From NCBI RefSeq assembly GCF_015070855.1, contig NZ_JADDIX010000092.1, positions 1 through 45,590 of the forward strand: a DNA stretch of 45,590 nucleotides. Direction: 5' to 3'. The notes beneath the pieces were generated by a model. The model ran no database searches. It was not told the DNA's origin and saw nothing but the letters and a program-made list of their open reading frames with translations. The DNA is from Pseudomonas lopnurensis. GTDB lineage: Bacteria; Pseudomonadota; Gammaproteobacteria; Pseudomonadales; Pseudomonadaceae. Below, in pieces: positions 7,954 through 17,500 of the stretch. The stretch's first letter is position 1; each line of letters begins with the position of its first letter. A program made the translations under genes and the position numbers.

Positions 7954-8424
7954 TCAACCGATGGTGATCGGTGGCAGCTCCTTCAGCTCCACGGTTTCCT
8001 GCTTGCGCGGGGCCAGCACTTCCGCTTCGCCATCGACCACTTGCTCATCGTTCTGGTTGAACACCCGCGTGGCGATGCGCAGGCGATTCTTCGGCAGCTT
8101 TTCGAGGATTTCCAGGCGTACGGTGAGGGTGTCGCCGATTTTCACCGGGCGGGTGAACTTCATGGTCTGCCCCAGATAGATGGTGCCTGGGCCCGGCAGC
8201 GTGCAGGCCACGGCCGCGCTGATCAGGGCTCCGCTGAACATGCCGTGGGCAATGCGCTCCTTGAACGGAGTGCCGGCGGCGAAGTCGGCATCCAGATGCA
8301 CCGGGTTGCGGTCGCCGGACATCGCGGCGAAGAGCTGGATATCGCGCTCGCCGACAGTCTTCTCGAAGCTCGCCGTCTGGCCGACTTCCAGCGCGGAGTA
8401 AGGCGTATTGCTGATGCTGCTCAT
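7954..8424 (-). CDS. phaJ: (R)-specific enoyl-CoA hydratase, PhaJ1/MaoC type
   Basis: PhaJ hydrates trans-2-enoyl-CoA from beta-oxidation to (R)-3-hydroxyacyl-CoA, the monomer for polyhydroxyalkanoate synthase. The 156-residue product is a single hot-dog fold with the hydratase-2 motif FAAMSGDRNPVHLD, in which D38 and H43 are the predicted catalytic pair. It closely resembles my memory of P. aeruginosa PhaJ1, also 156 residues, including GPGTIYLGQT and FTRPVKIGD. I chose ATG 8422-8424 because GAGGAAA precedes it; a start further upstream would add twelve unlikely residues. It is divergent from fadD2, which activates the fatty acids that feed it. Confidence 0.92.
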   Translation of the reverse strand: MSSISNTPYSALEVGQTASFEKTVGERDIQLFAAMSGDRNPVHLDADFAAGTPFKERIAHGMFSGALISAAVACTLPGPGTIYLGQTMKFTRPVKIGDTLTVRLEILEKLPKNRLRIATRVFNQNDEQVVDGEAEVLAPRKQETVELKELPPITIG

Positions 8425-8751
8425 GGAGTTTCCTCGGGTCTGAAGCCGGATCACTTGCACCGCGCCCGGCTGGTTCGAATGCGTAAATGCGCCGACACCC
8501 GTATCGCTTTGCCTGCGCGCTGCGGCTGCATTCTAGAGGCATGCGGGCGACTTGTCCCAACGCAGGACGCGCGCCTGCCGTGACGAAAGATTCACATCAG
8601 TGATTACGCCGTGCGGGTGTTGCGTGCCAACGCCGAACTGATAAGTTCGCGACAGCCCCTAGGGTCTGTTGACGTTTCGTTCGCGGTTGCGCCGGAACGG
8701 CAACGGACCCTGGCGTGGGCCAGACACTCTCAGGTAAAGAGGCCAATAACA

Positions 8752-10440
8752 ATGCAGCCTGAATTCTGGAATGACAAACGTCCCGCCGGCGTACCCAACG
8801 ACGTCGACCTGGGCACGTACCGCTCGGTGGTAGAGGTGTTCGAGCGCGCCTGCAAGGCCCATGCGGACCGACCCGCCTTCAGCAATATGGGGGTCACCCT
8901 CAGCTACGCTGACTTGGAACGCTACTCCGCGGCGTTCGCCGCCTGGCTGCAGCACCATACCGATCTCCAGCCGGGCGATCGCATCGCGATCCAAATGCCC
9001 AACTTGCTGCAATACCCGATCACGGTGTTCGGTGCGTTGCGTGCCGGCCTCATCGTCGTCAACACCAACCCGCTGTACACCGCTCGGGAAATGCGCCACC
9101 AGTTCCAGGATTCGGGCGCCCGCGCGCTGGTCTATCTGAATACCTTCGGCCACCACGTGCAGGCAGTGCTGGCGGATACCGAAATCGAGCATCTGATCGA
9201 GGCGCGGATCGGCGACATGCTGCCGCCGCTCAAAGGCCTTCTGGTCAATACCGCGGTCAAGCACGTGAAGAAGATGGTGCCGCAATACCGCCTGCCGCAG
9301 GCGGTTGCCTTCAAGGACCTGCTGCGCGACGGCGCACGCCATAGCCACAGGCCCGCGCCGCTGGAGCTCGATCACGTCGCGGTGCTGCAATACACCGGCG
9401 GCACCACTGGCGTGGCCAAGGGCGCGATGCTGACCCATGGCAACCTGGTGGCGAACATGCAGCAGGTGCGGGCCAACATGCAGCAGCTCGGCGAAGACGG
9501 CCATCCGGTCATTCGCGAAGGCCAGGAGGTGATGATCGCGCCGTTGCCGCTGTACCACATCTACGCGTTCACCGTGAATTGCATGTGCATGATGGTTACC
9601 GGCAACCATAACGTGCTGATCACCAACCCGCGGGACATCAATGGCTTCGTCAAGGAGTTGCGGCGCTGGCAATTCTCCGGTTTCCTCGGGCTCAACACCC
9701 TGTTCGTCGCGTTGATGTCGCACCCGGACTTCAAGAAGATCGACTTTTCCGCGCTCAAGGGGACCAATTCCGGCGGTACCGCCCTGGTTTCGGCAGTGGC
9801 CGAGCGCTGGAAGAGCGTGACCGGCTGTACCGTGGTCGAGGGCTATGGCCTCACCGAAACCGCGCCGGTGGTCTGTGCCAATCCGCACGGCGAGCAGTCG
9901 CGCCTGGGCACCGTCGGCCTGCCGGTGCCGGGCACGATGCTGAAAGTCATCGACGACGCCGGCAACGTCTTGCCGCTCGGCCAGCGCGGCGAGCTCTGCG
10001 TCAAGGGGCCGCAAGTGATGAAGGGCTACTGGCAGCGCCCGGATGCCACCGCCGAGGTGCTGGACGAAGAGGGCTGGCTGAAGACCGGCGACATCGCGGT
10101 GATCGACGAGGACGGCTTCGTGAGCATCGTCGACCGCAAGAAGGACCTGATCATCGTTTCCGGTTTCAACGTCTACCCCAACGAGATCGAAGATGTGGTC
10201 ATGGCGCATCCGAAGGTGGCCAGTTGCGCGGCCATCGGCGTGGCGGACGAGAAATCCGGCGAGGCGGTCAAGCTGTTCGTCGTGCCGAGCGACCCGAGCC
10301 TGACCCAGGAGGAGCTGCAGGCCTACTGCCGGGAGAACTTCACCGGCTACAAGATGCCCAGGCACTACGTGTTCAGGGACTCGCTGCCCATGACTCCGGT
10401 CGGCAAGATCCTGCGTCGGGAGTTGCGCGACATCGCCTGA
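8752..10440 (+). CDS. fadD2: Long-chain fatty acid-CoA ligase FadD2
   Basis: FadD joins a fatty acid to coenzyme A through an acyl-adenylate, the entry step of beta-oxidation, at the inner face of the inner membrane. The 562-residue product has the ATP-binding signature YTGGTTGVAKGAML, the linker motif EGYGLTETAP, LKTGDIA, the fatty-acid signature DRKKDLIIVSGFNVYPNEIE and the C-terminal catalytic lysine in TPVGKILRREL. ATG 8752 follows AAAGAGG at suitable distance and gives MQPEFWNDKRPAG, the expected N-terminus. It forms a tandem pair with fadD1, 224 bp downstream. The pair shares long identical stretches, so it arose by duplication. The assignment FadD2 versus FadD1 rests on order and N-terminal sequence. 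Confidence 0.93.
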   Translation: MQPEFWNDKRPAGVPNDVDLGTYRSVVEVFERACKAHADRPAFSNMGVTLSYADLERYSAAFAAWLQHHTDLQPGDRIAIQMPNLLQYPITVFGALRAGLIVVNTNPLYTAREMRHQFQDSGARALVYLNTFGHHVQAVLADTEIEHLIEARIGDMLPPLKGLLVNTAVKHVKKMVPQYRLPQAVAFKDLLRDGARHSHRPAPLELDHVAVLQYTGGTTGVAKGAMLTHGNLVANMQQVRANMQQLGEDGHPVIREGQEVMIAPLPLYHIYAFTVNCMCMMVTGNHNVLITNPRDINGFVKELRRWQFSGFLGLNTLFVALMSHPDFKKIDFSALKGTNSGGTALVSAVAERWKSVTGCTVVEGYGLTETAPVVCANPHGEQSRLGTVGLPVPGTMLKVIDDAGNVLPLGQRGELCVKGPQVMKGYWQRPDATAEVLDEEGWLKTGDIAVIDEDGFVSIVDRKKDLIIVSGFNVYPNEIEDVVMAHPKVASCAAIGVADEKSGEAVKLFVVPSDPSLTQEELQAYCRENFTGYKMPRHYVFRDSLPMTPVGKILRRELRDIA

Positions 10441-10664
10441 GGGGGCTGCGCGTGCGTTCGGGCGACAGCCGCATGATAGTGACCGTGTTGGGTGTTCTGG
10501 TCACTTTGTGTCGATTGTTGCCTGTTCGGGCTCTATTCGCTCCGATGCAAAGCTGATAACCTCAGACCCACTTTCTGCCCGAATAGCGGTACAAAAGTTA
10601 ACAAATCACAACAAAACGGCTGCCATTGTGTTCAGTGGAAAGCTGTTGCTTAGGAGTGGGGTTC

Positions 10665-12356
10665 ATGACCGATAACTTCTGGAAGGATAAATATCCTGTC
10701 GGGGTCGCAAGCGAGATCGATCCCGACGAGTACCAGAACATCCAGGCTGTGCTCAGACAATCGTGCGAGCGTTTCGCTGACAAACCAGCCTTCAGCAATC
10801 TCGGCAAGACCCTGACTTACGGCGAGCTGTACAGGCTTTCCGGCGAATTCGCGGCCTACCTGCAGCACCACACCGATCTTCAGCCCGGCGACCGCATCGC
10901 CGTGCAACTGCCCAACCTGATCCAGTACCCGATCGTGGTCTTCGGCGCCATGCGCGCCGGGCTTATCGTGGTCAACACCAACCCGCTGTATACCGCGCGG
11001 GAAATGGAGCATCAGTTCAACGACGCCGGCGCCAAAGCGCTGGTCTGCCTGGCCAACATGGCGCACCTGGCCGAGGACGTGCTGCCCAGAACCGGCATCA
11101 AGCACGTCGTGATCACCGAAGTCGGCGACATGCTGGCGGGGCTCAAGCGCCTGCTGGTCAACGCCGTGGTCAAGCACGTGAAGAAGATGGTGCCGGCGTA
11201 TAGCCTGCCCAGGGCCGTCAAGCTCAACGATGCGTTGGCCCTGGGGCGTGGCAAGACGGTACGCGACGCCGCGCCGCGCAGCGACGAGGTCGCCGTGCTG
11301 CAGTACACCGGTGGCACCACCGGGGTGGCCAAGGGCGCGATGCTGACGCACCGCAACATCGTCGCCAACATGCTGCAGTGCAAGGCGCTGATGGGCTCGA
11401 ACCTCGATGAAGGCAGCGAGGTGCTCATCGCGCCGCTGCCGCTGTATCACATCTACGCCTTCACCTTTCACTGCATGGCGATGATGCTCAGCGGCAACCA
11501 CAACATTCTGATCACCAATCCGCGCGACCTGCCGGCGATGATCAAGGATCTTTCCAGGTACCGCTTCAGCGGCTTCGTCGGGCTCAACACCTTGTTCGTC
11601 GCACTGTGCAACAGCGAGGACTTCCGCAAGCTCGATTTCTCCGCGCTCAAGGTCACCCTGTCGGGCGGCATGGCATTGCAGCTGGCCACCGCCGAGCGCT
11701 GGAAGCAGGTGACCGGCTGCTCGATCTGCGAAGGCTACGGCCTGACCGAAACCAGCCCGGTGGCTTCGGTCAATCCGATCGAGCACATCCAGCTCGGCAC
11801 CATCGGCATCCCGGTGCCTTCGACGCTGTTCAAGGTCGTCAACGACGATGGCCAGGACCTGGCGCAGGGCGAGATCGGCGAGCTGTGCATCAAGGGCCCG
11901 CAGGTCATGAAGGGCTACTGGCAGCGGCCGGAGGCCACCGCCGAGGTGATCGACGCCGATGGCTGGTTCAAGACCGGCGACATCGGCGTGGTCCAGCAGG
12001 ATGGCTACATCCGTATCGTCGACCGCAAGAAGGACATGATCCTGGTGTCCGGCTTCAACGTGTATCCCAACGAGCTGGAAGACGTGCTGGCCAACCTGCC
12101 GGGTGTGCTGCAGGGCGCCGCCATCGGCGTGCCTGACGAGAAGTCCGGCGAGGCGATCAAGCTGTTCGTGGTGGTCAAGCCGGGTGAGAGCCTGACCAAG
12201 GAGCAGGTGATGCAGCACATGCACGACAACCTGACCGGCTACAAACGGCCGAAAGCCGTGGAGTTCCGCGACAGCCTGCCGACCACCAACGTCGGCAAGA
12301 TTCTGCGTCGCGAGCTGCGCGACGAGGAGTTGCGCAAGCTCGGTCACAAGCAGTAG
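10665..12356 (+). CDS. fadD1: Long-chain fatty acid-CoA ligase FadD1
   Basis: The second ligase has 563 residues with the same reaction and motif order as its neighbour: YTGGTTGVAKGAML, EGYGLTETSP, FKTGDIG, DRKKDMILVSGFNVYPNELE and the catalytic lysine in TNVGKILRREL. Its N-terminus, FWKDKYPVGVASEI, and its C-terminus match the FadD1 group. ATG 10665 follows AGGAGTGGGG; the frame extends upstream to 10626 but that start lacks such a site. The 224-bp gap from fadD2 includes an AGTGACC/GGTCACT hairpin at 10478-10505, which suggests that fadD1 has its own promoter. In P. aeruginosa FadD1 prefers long chains and FadD2 shorter ones (known); the division here is assumed. Confidence 0.94.
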   Translation: MTDNFWKDKYPVGVASEIDPDEYQNIQAVLRQSCERFADKPAFSNLGKTLTYGELYRLSGEFAAYLQHHTDLQPGDRIAVQLPNLIQYPIVVFGAMRAGLIVVNTNPLYTAREMEHQFNDAGAKALVCLANMAHLAEDVLPRTGIKHVVITEVGDMLAGLKRLLVNAVVKHVKKMVPAYSLPRAVKLNDALALGRGKTVRDAAPRSDEVAVLQYTGGTTGVAKGAMLTHRNIVANMLQCKALMGSNLDEGSEVLIAPLPLYHIYAFTFHCMAMMLSGNHNILITNPRDLPAMIKDLSRYRFSGFVGLNTLFVALCNSEDFRKLDFSALKVTLSGGMALQLATAERWKQVTGCSICEGYGLTETSPVASVNPIEHIQLGTIGIPVPSTLFKVVNDDGQDLAQGEIGELCIKGPQVMKGYWQRPEATAEVIDADGWFKTGDIGVVQQDGYIRIVDRKKDMILVSGFNVYPNELEDVLANLPGVLQGAAIGVPDEKSGEAIKLFVVVKPGESLTKEQVMQHMHDNLTGYKRPKAVEFRDSLPTTNVGKILRRELRDEELRKLGHKQ

Positions 12357-12435
12357 TCCGCGCACATTCGCGCGCGATGATGAAAGCCCTCTTCGCAGAC
12401 GGCGTGCAAACAGTCTGCTTGGTCAGCAGTGACAA

Positions 12436-12465
12436 CAAACGCCCCGGCAGCTGTCGGGGCGTTTG
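12436..12465 (+). terminator. Rho-independent terminator after fadD1
   Basis: An 11-bp perfect stem, CAAACGCCCCG with CGGGGCGTTTG, encloses an eight-base loop and is followed by CTTTGG. It lies 80 bp past the fadD1 stop. The T tract is short, but the A-rich left flank could let it work in either direction. Confidence 0.8.
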
Positions 12466-12565
12466 CTTTGGTGCGCAAAGCACTGGCTATACCGTTTGCT
12501 GGGCGGCAGTTTCGTGTCGCCGCACGCCTGCTTGCCTCGTTCTGCGAGAAGTCGCCGAACAGCGG

Positions 12566-12592
12566 TAAAGAAAACCTGGGGGCAGCCGAAAC
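12566..12592 (+). promoter_or_regulatory. FliA (sigma-28) promoter of the chemoreceptor gene
   Basis: TAAAGAAA, eleven bases, then GCCGAAAC matches the sigma-28 consensus TAAAGTTT-N11-GCCGATAA with exact spacing. It is 80 bp before the ATG at 12672. Flagellar sigma control is normal for chemoreceptor genes. Confidence 0.7.
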
Positions 12593-12671
12593 ATGTGTAA
12601 CGATAAATTGACGCTGTAAAGGCGTCATTACTCGTCACTTTCAGTCTCTGTCCTTCTTCTGGTGCGAACAC

Positions 12672-14357
12672 ATGCTTCCTGATCTGCGTCTGCGATCCAA
12701 ACTCCTGGTGCTTGCGTTGGGGCCGATCCTGCTTCTGGCCATCCTGTTGAGCGGGGTCACTGCTTACACCCTGCAAAGTCTCGCCGAAGAGCAGGAAGCG
12801 CAGACCCGACAGAACCTGATCCGGGCCCACCGCGCCGAGCTCAAGCATTACGTCGAGCTGGCGGGCAACGCCATCGGCCCGATCTACGCGCGTTCCGCCG
12901 AAGGCGATCTGAGGGCACGTGACGAGGCGGTCGCCATTCTCGAGCGGATGTCCTACGGCAAGGATGGTTACTTCTGGGGCTACGACACCCAGGCCGTGCG
13001 TATCCTGCAGGGCAACACCAAGGACAAGATCGGCCAGAGCTTCCATGACTACCGTGATCCCAATGGTGTCTATGCCATCCGCGAACTGGTCAGGGCCGGC
13101 CAGGACGGCAGTCATTACGTCGATTACAGCTTCGTTCTCGGTGACAGCAGCGAGCTGGTAGCCAAGGTCGGCTATGCCGAGTTCCTGCCCAAGTGGAAGA
13201 TGGTGTTCGGTACGTCACTCAATCTGGATGGCGTCGAGCGTGACGTCCAGGCCATCCGCGAGGAGTTCCAGGGGCGCATCGATGGCCTGATAGCGATCAT
13301 GCTCGGGTCGGCACTGGCCCTGCTGGTGCTGATCGCACTGACGGCGGTATTCATGAGCAACGCCTTGCTGCGTCCGCTGCTGCTGATCAAGCACAACCTG
13401 GACGACATGGCCCAGGGCGCAGGCGATCTGACCCAGCGCCTGCCGATCACCAGCAGGGACGAGCTGGGCGAGCTGGCCAGTTCGTTCAACCGCTTCGTCG
13501 ACAAGATCCACTCGCTGGTGCAGCAGGTGGCCGGCACCACCACCCAGCTCACCGGGCTGGTCGGCGCCGTGGCCAGCCAGGCACAACGTGCCGAACGGGC
13601 CATGGGCGACCAGCGCAGCGAGACCGATCAGGTTGCCACCGCGATCAACGAAATGTCCGCTGCCGCCCACGAAGTGGCCATGAGCGCCCAGCGTGCGGCC
13701 GAGGCGGCGCAGCAGACTGACCAGCAGGGTGTGGTAGCCAAGCACGTGGTGGACCAGAGCATCCGCCAGATCCATGAACTGGTCGGCGAACTGCGCGGCA
13801 GCGGCGAGTCGCTGGACGGCCTGCAGCAGGACGTCAAGGGCATCGTCGGCGTACTCGACGTGATTCGCGCCATCGCCGAGCAGACCAACCTGCTGGCGCT
13901 CAATGCGGCCATCGAGGCGGCGCGCGCCGGTGAGGCCGGGCGCGGTTTCGCCGTGGTCGCCGACGAGGTGCGGGCACTGGCCAGCCGTACCCAGCAGAGC
14001 ACCGGCGAGATCCAGAGCATGATCGATCGGCTGCAGAGCGCAACCTCGAGCACCGTGGCCACCATGCTGAGCGCGGGAGAGAAGGGCGAAAGCACGCGTG
14101 AGCAGGCCAACCAGGCGGGCGAATCGCTGGACGCCATTTCCACGCTGATCGGCACCATCAACTCGATGAACGCACAGATCGCCGCGGCTGCCGAGGAGCA
14201 GACCGCCGTGGCCGAGGAGATCAACCGCAGCGTGCATCACATTGCCGATGCAGTGGATGGCGTGGCCAGCGATGCGGCACAGGGCGCGCAAACCTCGCGC
14301 GAGCTGAACGACCTGGCCGAGCGCCTGCAGAAACTGGTGGGCCAGTTCCGCATCTGA
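12672..14357 (+). CDS. Methyl-accepting chemotaxis protein with a single Cache domain
   Basis: This 561-residue transmembrane receptor senses a ligand in the periplasm and controls the kinase CheA. Order: transmembrane helix at about 11-33, periplasmic sCache_2-type domain at about 40-190 (with [11 protein letters not shown] and [16 protein letters not shown]), second helix at about 205-228, HAMP linker with [24 protein letters not shown], then the signalling coiled coil. Its tip is the invariant [20 protein letters not shown]. The ligand is unknown; related Cache_2 receptors often sense small organic acids. It is a clear paralogue of the receptor at 37923-39605, which has nearly the same length and domain order. 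A FliA-type promoter lies upstream. Confidence 0.93.
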   Translation: MLPDLRLRSKLLVLALGPILLLAILLSGVTAYTLQSLAEEQEAQTRQNLIRAHRAELKHYVELAGNAIGPIYARSAEGDLRARDEAVAILERMSYGKDGYFWGYDTQAVRILQGNTKDKIGQSFHDYRDPNGVYAIRELVRAGQDGSHYVDYSFVLGDSSELVAKVGYAEFLPKWKMVFGTSLNLDGVERDVQAIREEFQGRIDGLIAIMLGSALALLVLIALTAVFMSNALLRPLLLIKHNLDDMAQGAGDLTQRLPITSRDELGELASSFNRFVDKIHSLVQQVAGTTTQLTGLVGAVASQAQRAERAMGDQRSETDQVATAINEMSAAAHEVAMSAQRAAEAAQQTDQQGVVAKHVVDQSIRQIHELVGELRGSGESLDGLQQDVKGIVGVLDVIRAIAEQTNLLALNAAIEAARAGEAGRGFAVVADEVRALASRTQQSTGEIQSMIDRLQSATSSTVATMLSAGEKGESTREQANQAGESLDAISTLIGTINSMNAQIAAAAEEQTAVAEEINRSVHHIADAVDGVASDAAQGAQTSRELNDLAERLQKLVGQFRI

Positions 14358-14537
14358 TTCGGCGACCATCGGCGGCAGGTGCAACGCCTGTCGCCGCGGT
14401 CAGCGCCGGCCTGCATCGAAACCCACCCGGTGGTACGGCCCGATGGACGTGCATGGCACTGTTGCGACGGCCGATGCCGCGGCGGCCGGGCAAATCTGCG
14501 ACAATCGCGCCCTTCACGAATTGCCCCACGGCTGTCC

Positions 14538-17500
14538 ATGACCGACGCAACGCCCGCTATCGATACCCTGCTGAAGAATCTCGACCAGGCCCTGTTCGCT
14601 GATCGCCACCGCCTGCGCCGGCAGCTGCACGAGCTGAGGAAGAAACCCGACGAGGCCAGGCTCGCCCAGTGGCTCGAACGCTTCCAGGCATCGGCTGCCA
14701 AGGTCGAGGCGCGCCGCCAGAGCGTGCCGGCCATCCGTTACGACGATGCGCTGCCCATCGCCGCCAAGCGCGACGAGATCAAGGCCGCGCTGGAAAAGCA
14801 CCAGGTACTGGTGATCGCCGGTGAAACCGGCTCGGGCAAGACCACCCAGCTGCCGAAGATCTGCCTGGAAATCGGTCGTGGTGTGCACGGGCTGATCGGC
14901 CACACCCAGCCGCGCCGCCTGGCGGCGCGCAGTGTCGCCACGCGGGTCGCCGAAGAGCTGGCCACGCCGCTGGGCGAACTGGTCGGCTATCAGGTGCGCT
15001 TCGAGGACCAGAGCACCGAGCGCTCGCTGATCAAGCTGATGACCGACGGCATCCTGCTGGCCGAGACGCAGCATGATCGCTTCCTGGAAAAATACGACAC
15101 CATCATCGTCGACGAGGCCCACGAGCGTTCGCTGAACATCGACTTCCTGCTGGGTTTCCTCAAGACCCTGCTGCCGCGCCGGCCTGACCTGAAGGTCATC
15201 ATCACCTCGGCGACCATCGATCTTGAGCGCTTCAGCCAGCATTTCGACGGCGCGCCCATCGTCGAGGTGTCCGGGCGTACCTACCCGGTGGAAACCTGGT
15301 ATCGCCCGCTGGCGGCCGAGATCGACGAGGACGGCAACCGCATCGAGGACGACCTGACCGTCGACCAGGGCATTCTCGCCGCGCTGGACGAGATCGCCGC
15401 CCACGAAAAAAGCGTCGGCCAGCGCCCCGGCGACGTGCTGGTGTTCCTGCCCGGCGAGCGCGAGATCCGCGATGCCGCCGAAGTGCTGCGCAAGGCCAAC
15501 CTGAAGTTCACCGAGGTGCTGCCGCTGTATGCGCGGCTGACGCCGGCCGAGCAGCAGAAAATCTTCCAGCCGCGGCCGGGGCGCAAGATCGTGCTGGCCA
15601 CCAACGTCGCCGAAACCTCGCTCACCGTGCCGGGCATCCGCTACGTGATCGACTCCGGCACCGCGCGCATCAGCCGCTACAGCTACCGCGCCAAGGTCCA
15701 GCGCCTGCCCATCGAGGCGGTGTCCCAGGCCAGCGCCAACCAGCGCAAGGGCCGCTGCGGACGGGTCGAGCCGGGTATCTGCATCCGCCTGTACAGCGAG
15801 GAAGATTTCCTCGGTCGACCGGAATTCACCGATCCGGAGATCCTGCGCACCAACCTGGCCGCGGTGATCCTGCAGATGCTGCACCTGCGCCTGGGCGACA
15901 TCCAGGATTTCCCCTTCATCGAGCCGCCGGATGGCAAGGCCATCAGTGATGGCTTCAACCTGTTGCAGGAGCTCTCGGCGGTCAATCGCGAGAACCAGCT
16001 GACCCCGCTCGGTCGCCAGCTGGCGCGTCTGCCGATCGACCCGCGCCTCGGGCGGATGCTGCTGGAAGGCGCGGTGCAGGGCAGCCTGGCCGAAGTGCTG
16101 ATCGTCGCCAGCGCACTCTCGGTGCAGGACGTGCGCGAGCGCCCGGCCGACCGCCAGCAGGCCGCCGACCAGGCCCATGCGCAGTGGAAGGACCCGGATT
16201 CGGACTTCGCCGCACTGATCAACCTCTGGCGCGGCTTCGAGGAAAAGCGCCAGGCGCTGGGCTCCAACCCGTTGCGCAGCTGGTGCCGGAAGAATTTCCT
16301 CAACTACCTGCGCCTGCGCGAATGGCGGGATGCGCATCGCCAGCTGACGCTGATCGTGCGCGAGCTCAAGCTCAACACCGACCGCAAAGACGGCGGAAAC
16401 ACCAGTAGGAGCGAGCTCGCTCGCGAACAGGCCTCCACTGGAAAGCTTCGCGAGCAAGCTCGCTCCTACGAAGAGCCCGCCGACGCCAACCTGGCGCCAA
16501 CCACCGACAAGAAGCTCAACGCCAAGCTCGCCCAACAGGCCGAGGCCAGCGAAGCCGCGCAGAAAGCCAAGAGCTATGCCGCGGTGCACAAGGCGATCCT
16601 CGCCGGCCTGCTCAGCCAGATCGGCAACAAGACCGAGGAAGGCGACTTCCTCGGTGCGCGCCAGCGGCGCTTCTGGGTGCATCCGTCGAGCGTGATCGGC
16701 CGCAAGAAGCCCAACTGGCTGATGGCCGCCGAGCTGGTGGAAACCACCAAGCTGTTCGCGCGCATGGTCGCCAGGATCGAGCCCGACTGGATCGAGCCGC
16801 TCGCCGGCCACCTGATCAAGAAGAACCACTTCGAGCCGCACTGGGAAAAGAAGCGCGGCCAGGTGGTGGCCTATGAGCAGGTGACGCTCTATGGACTGAT
16901 CGTCGTCGGCCGTCGGCCGGTGCATTACGGCCCCATCGATCCGCCGGCGGCGCGTGAACTGTTCATCCGTGAAGGGCTGGTGCGCGGCGAGATGCACAGC
17001 CGCGCCCGTGCGCTCAGCGCCAATCGCGAACTGCTCGAACGCCTCGACGAGCTGGAAGCCAAGGCGCGGCGCCGCGACATCCTCGCCGACGAGGAAACCC
17101 TGTTCGAGTACTACGACGCGCGCCTGCCGGCGGACATCTACCAGACCGCCAGCTTCGAGAACTGGTACAAGCGCGAAAGCGCCAAAGACCCGCAACTGCT
17201 GATCATGCGCGAGGAGGACGTGCTCGCCCGCGAGGCCAGCGAAGTCACCGCCGCGCAGTACCCGGACCACCTGCGCATCGGCGAGCTGCAGTTGCCGCTG
17301 GACTATCACTTCGAACCCAACCACCCGCGCGATGGCGTGACCCTGCGCGTGCCGGCGCCGCTGTTGCCGCAATTGCGCAGCGAACGGCTCGACTGGCTGG
17401 TGCCCGGGCTGTTGGAAACCAAGGCCGTGGCGCTGGTGCGCAACCTGCCCAAGGCGCTGCGCAAGAACTTCGTGCCGGTGCCGGATTTCGTCGGCGCGGC

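Noticed and set aside
8659..10365. Long minus-strand frame opposite fadD2 (and a similar one opposite fadD1, 10650-12365)
   Set aside because: These are shadow frames caused by codon bias. The composition is rich in His, Arg, Gln and Leu without any domain; the plus-strand proteins are clear ligases.
14451..14466. TGGCAC...TTGC as a sigma-54 promoter before hrpA
   Set aside because: The distance between the GG and GC pairs is too short for the -24/-12 spacing.
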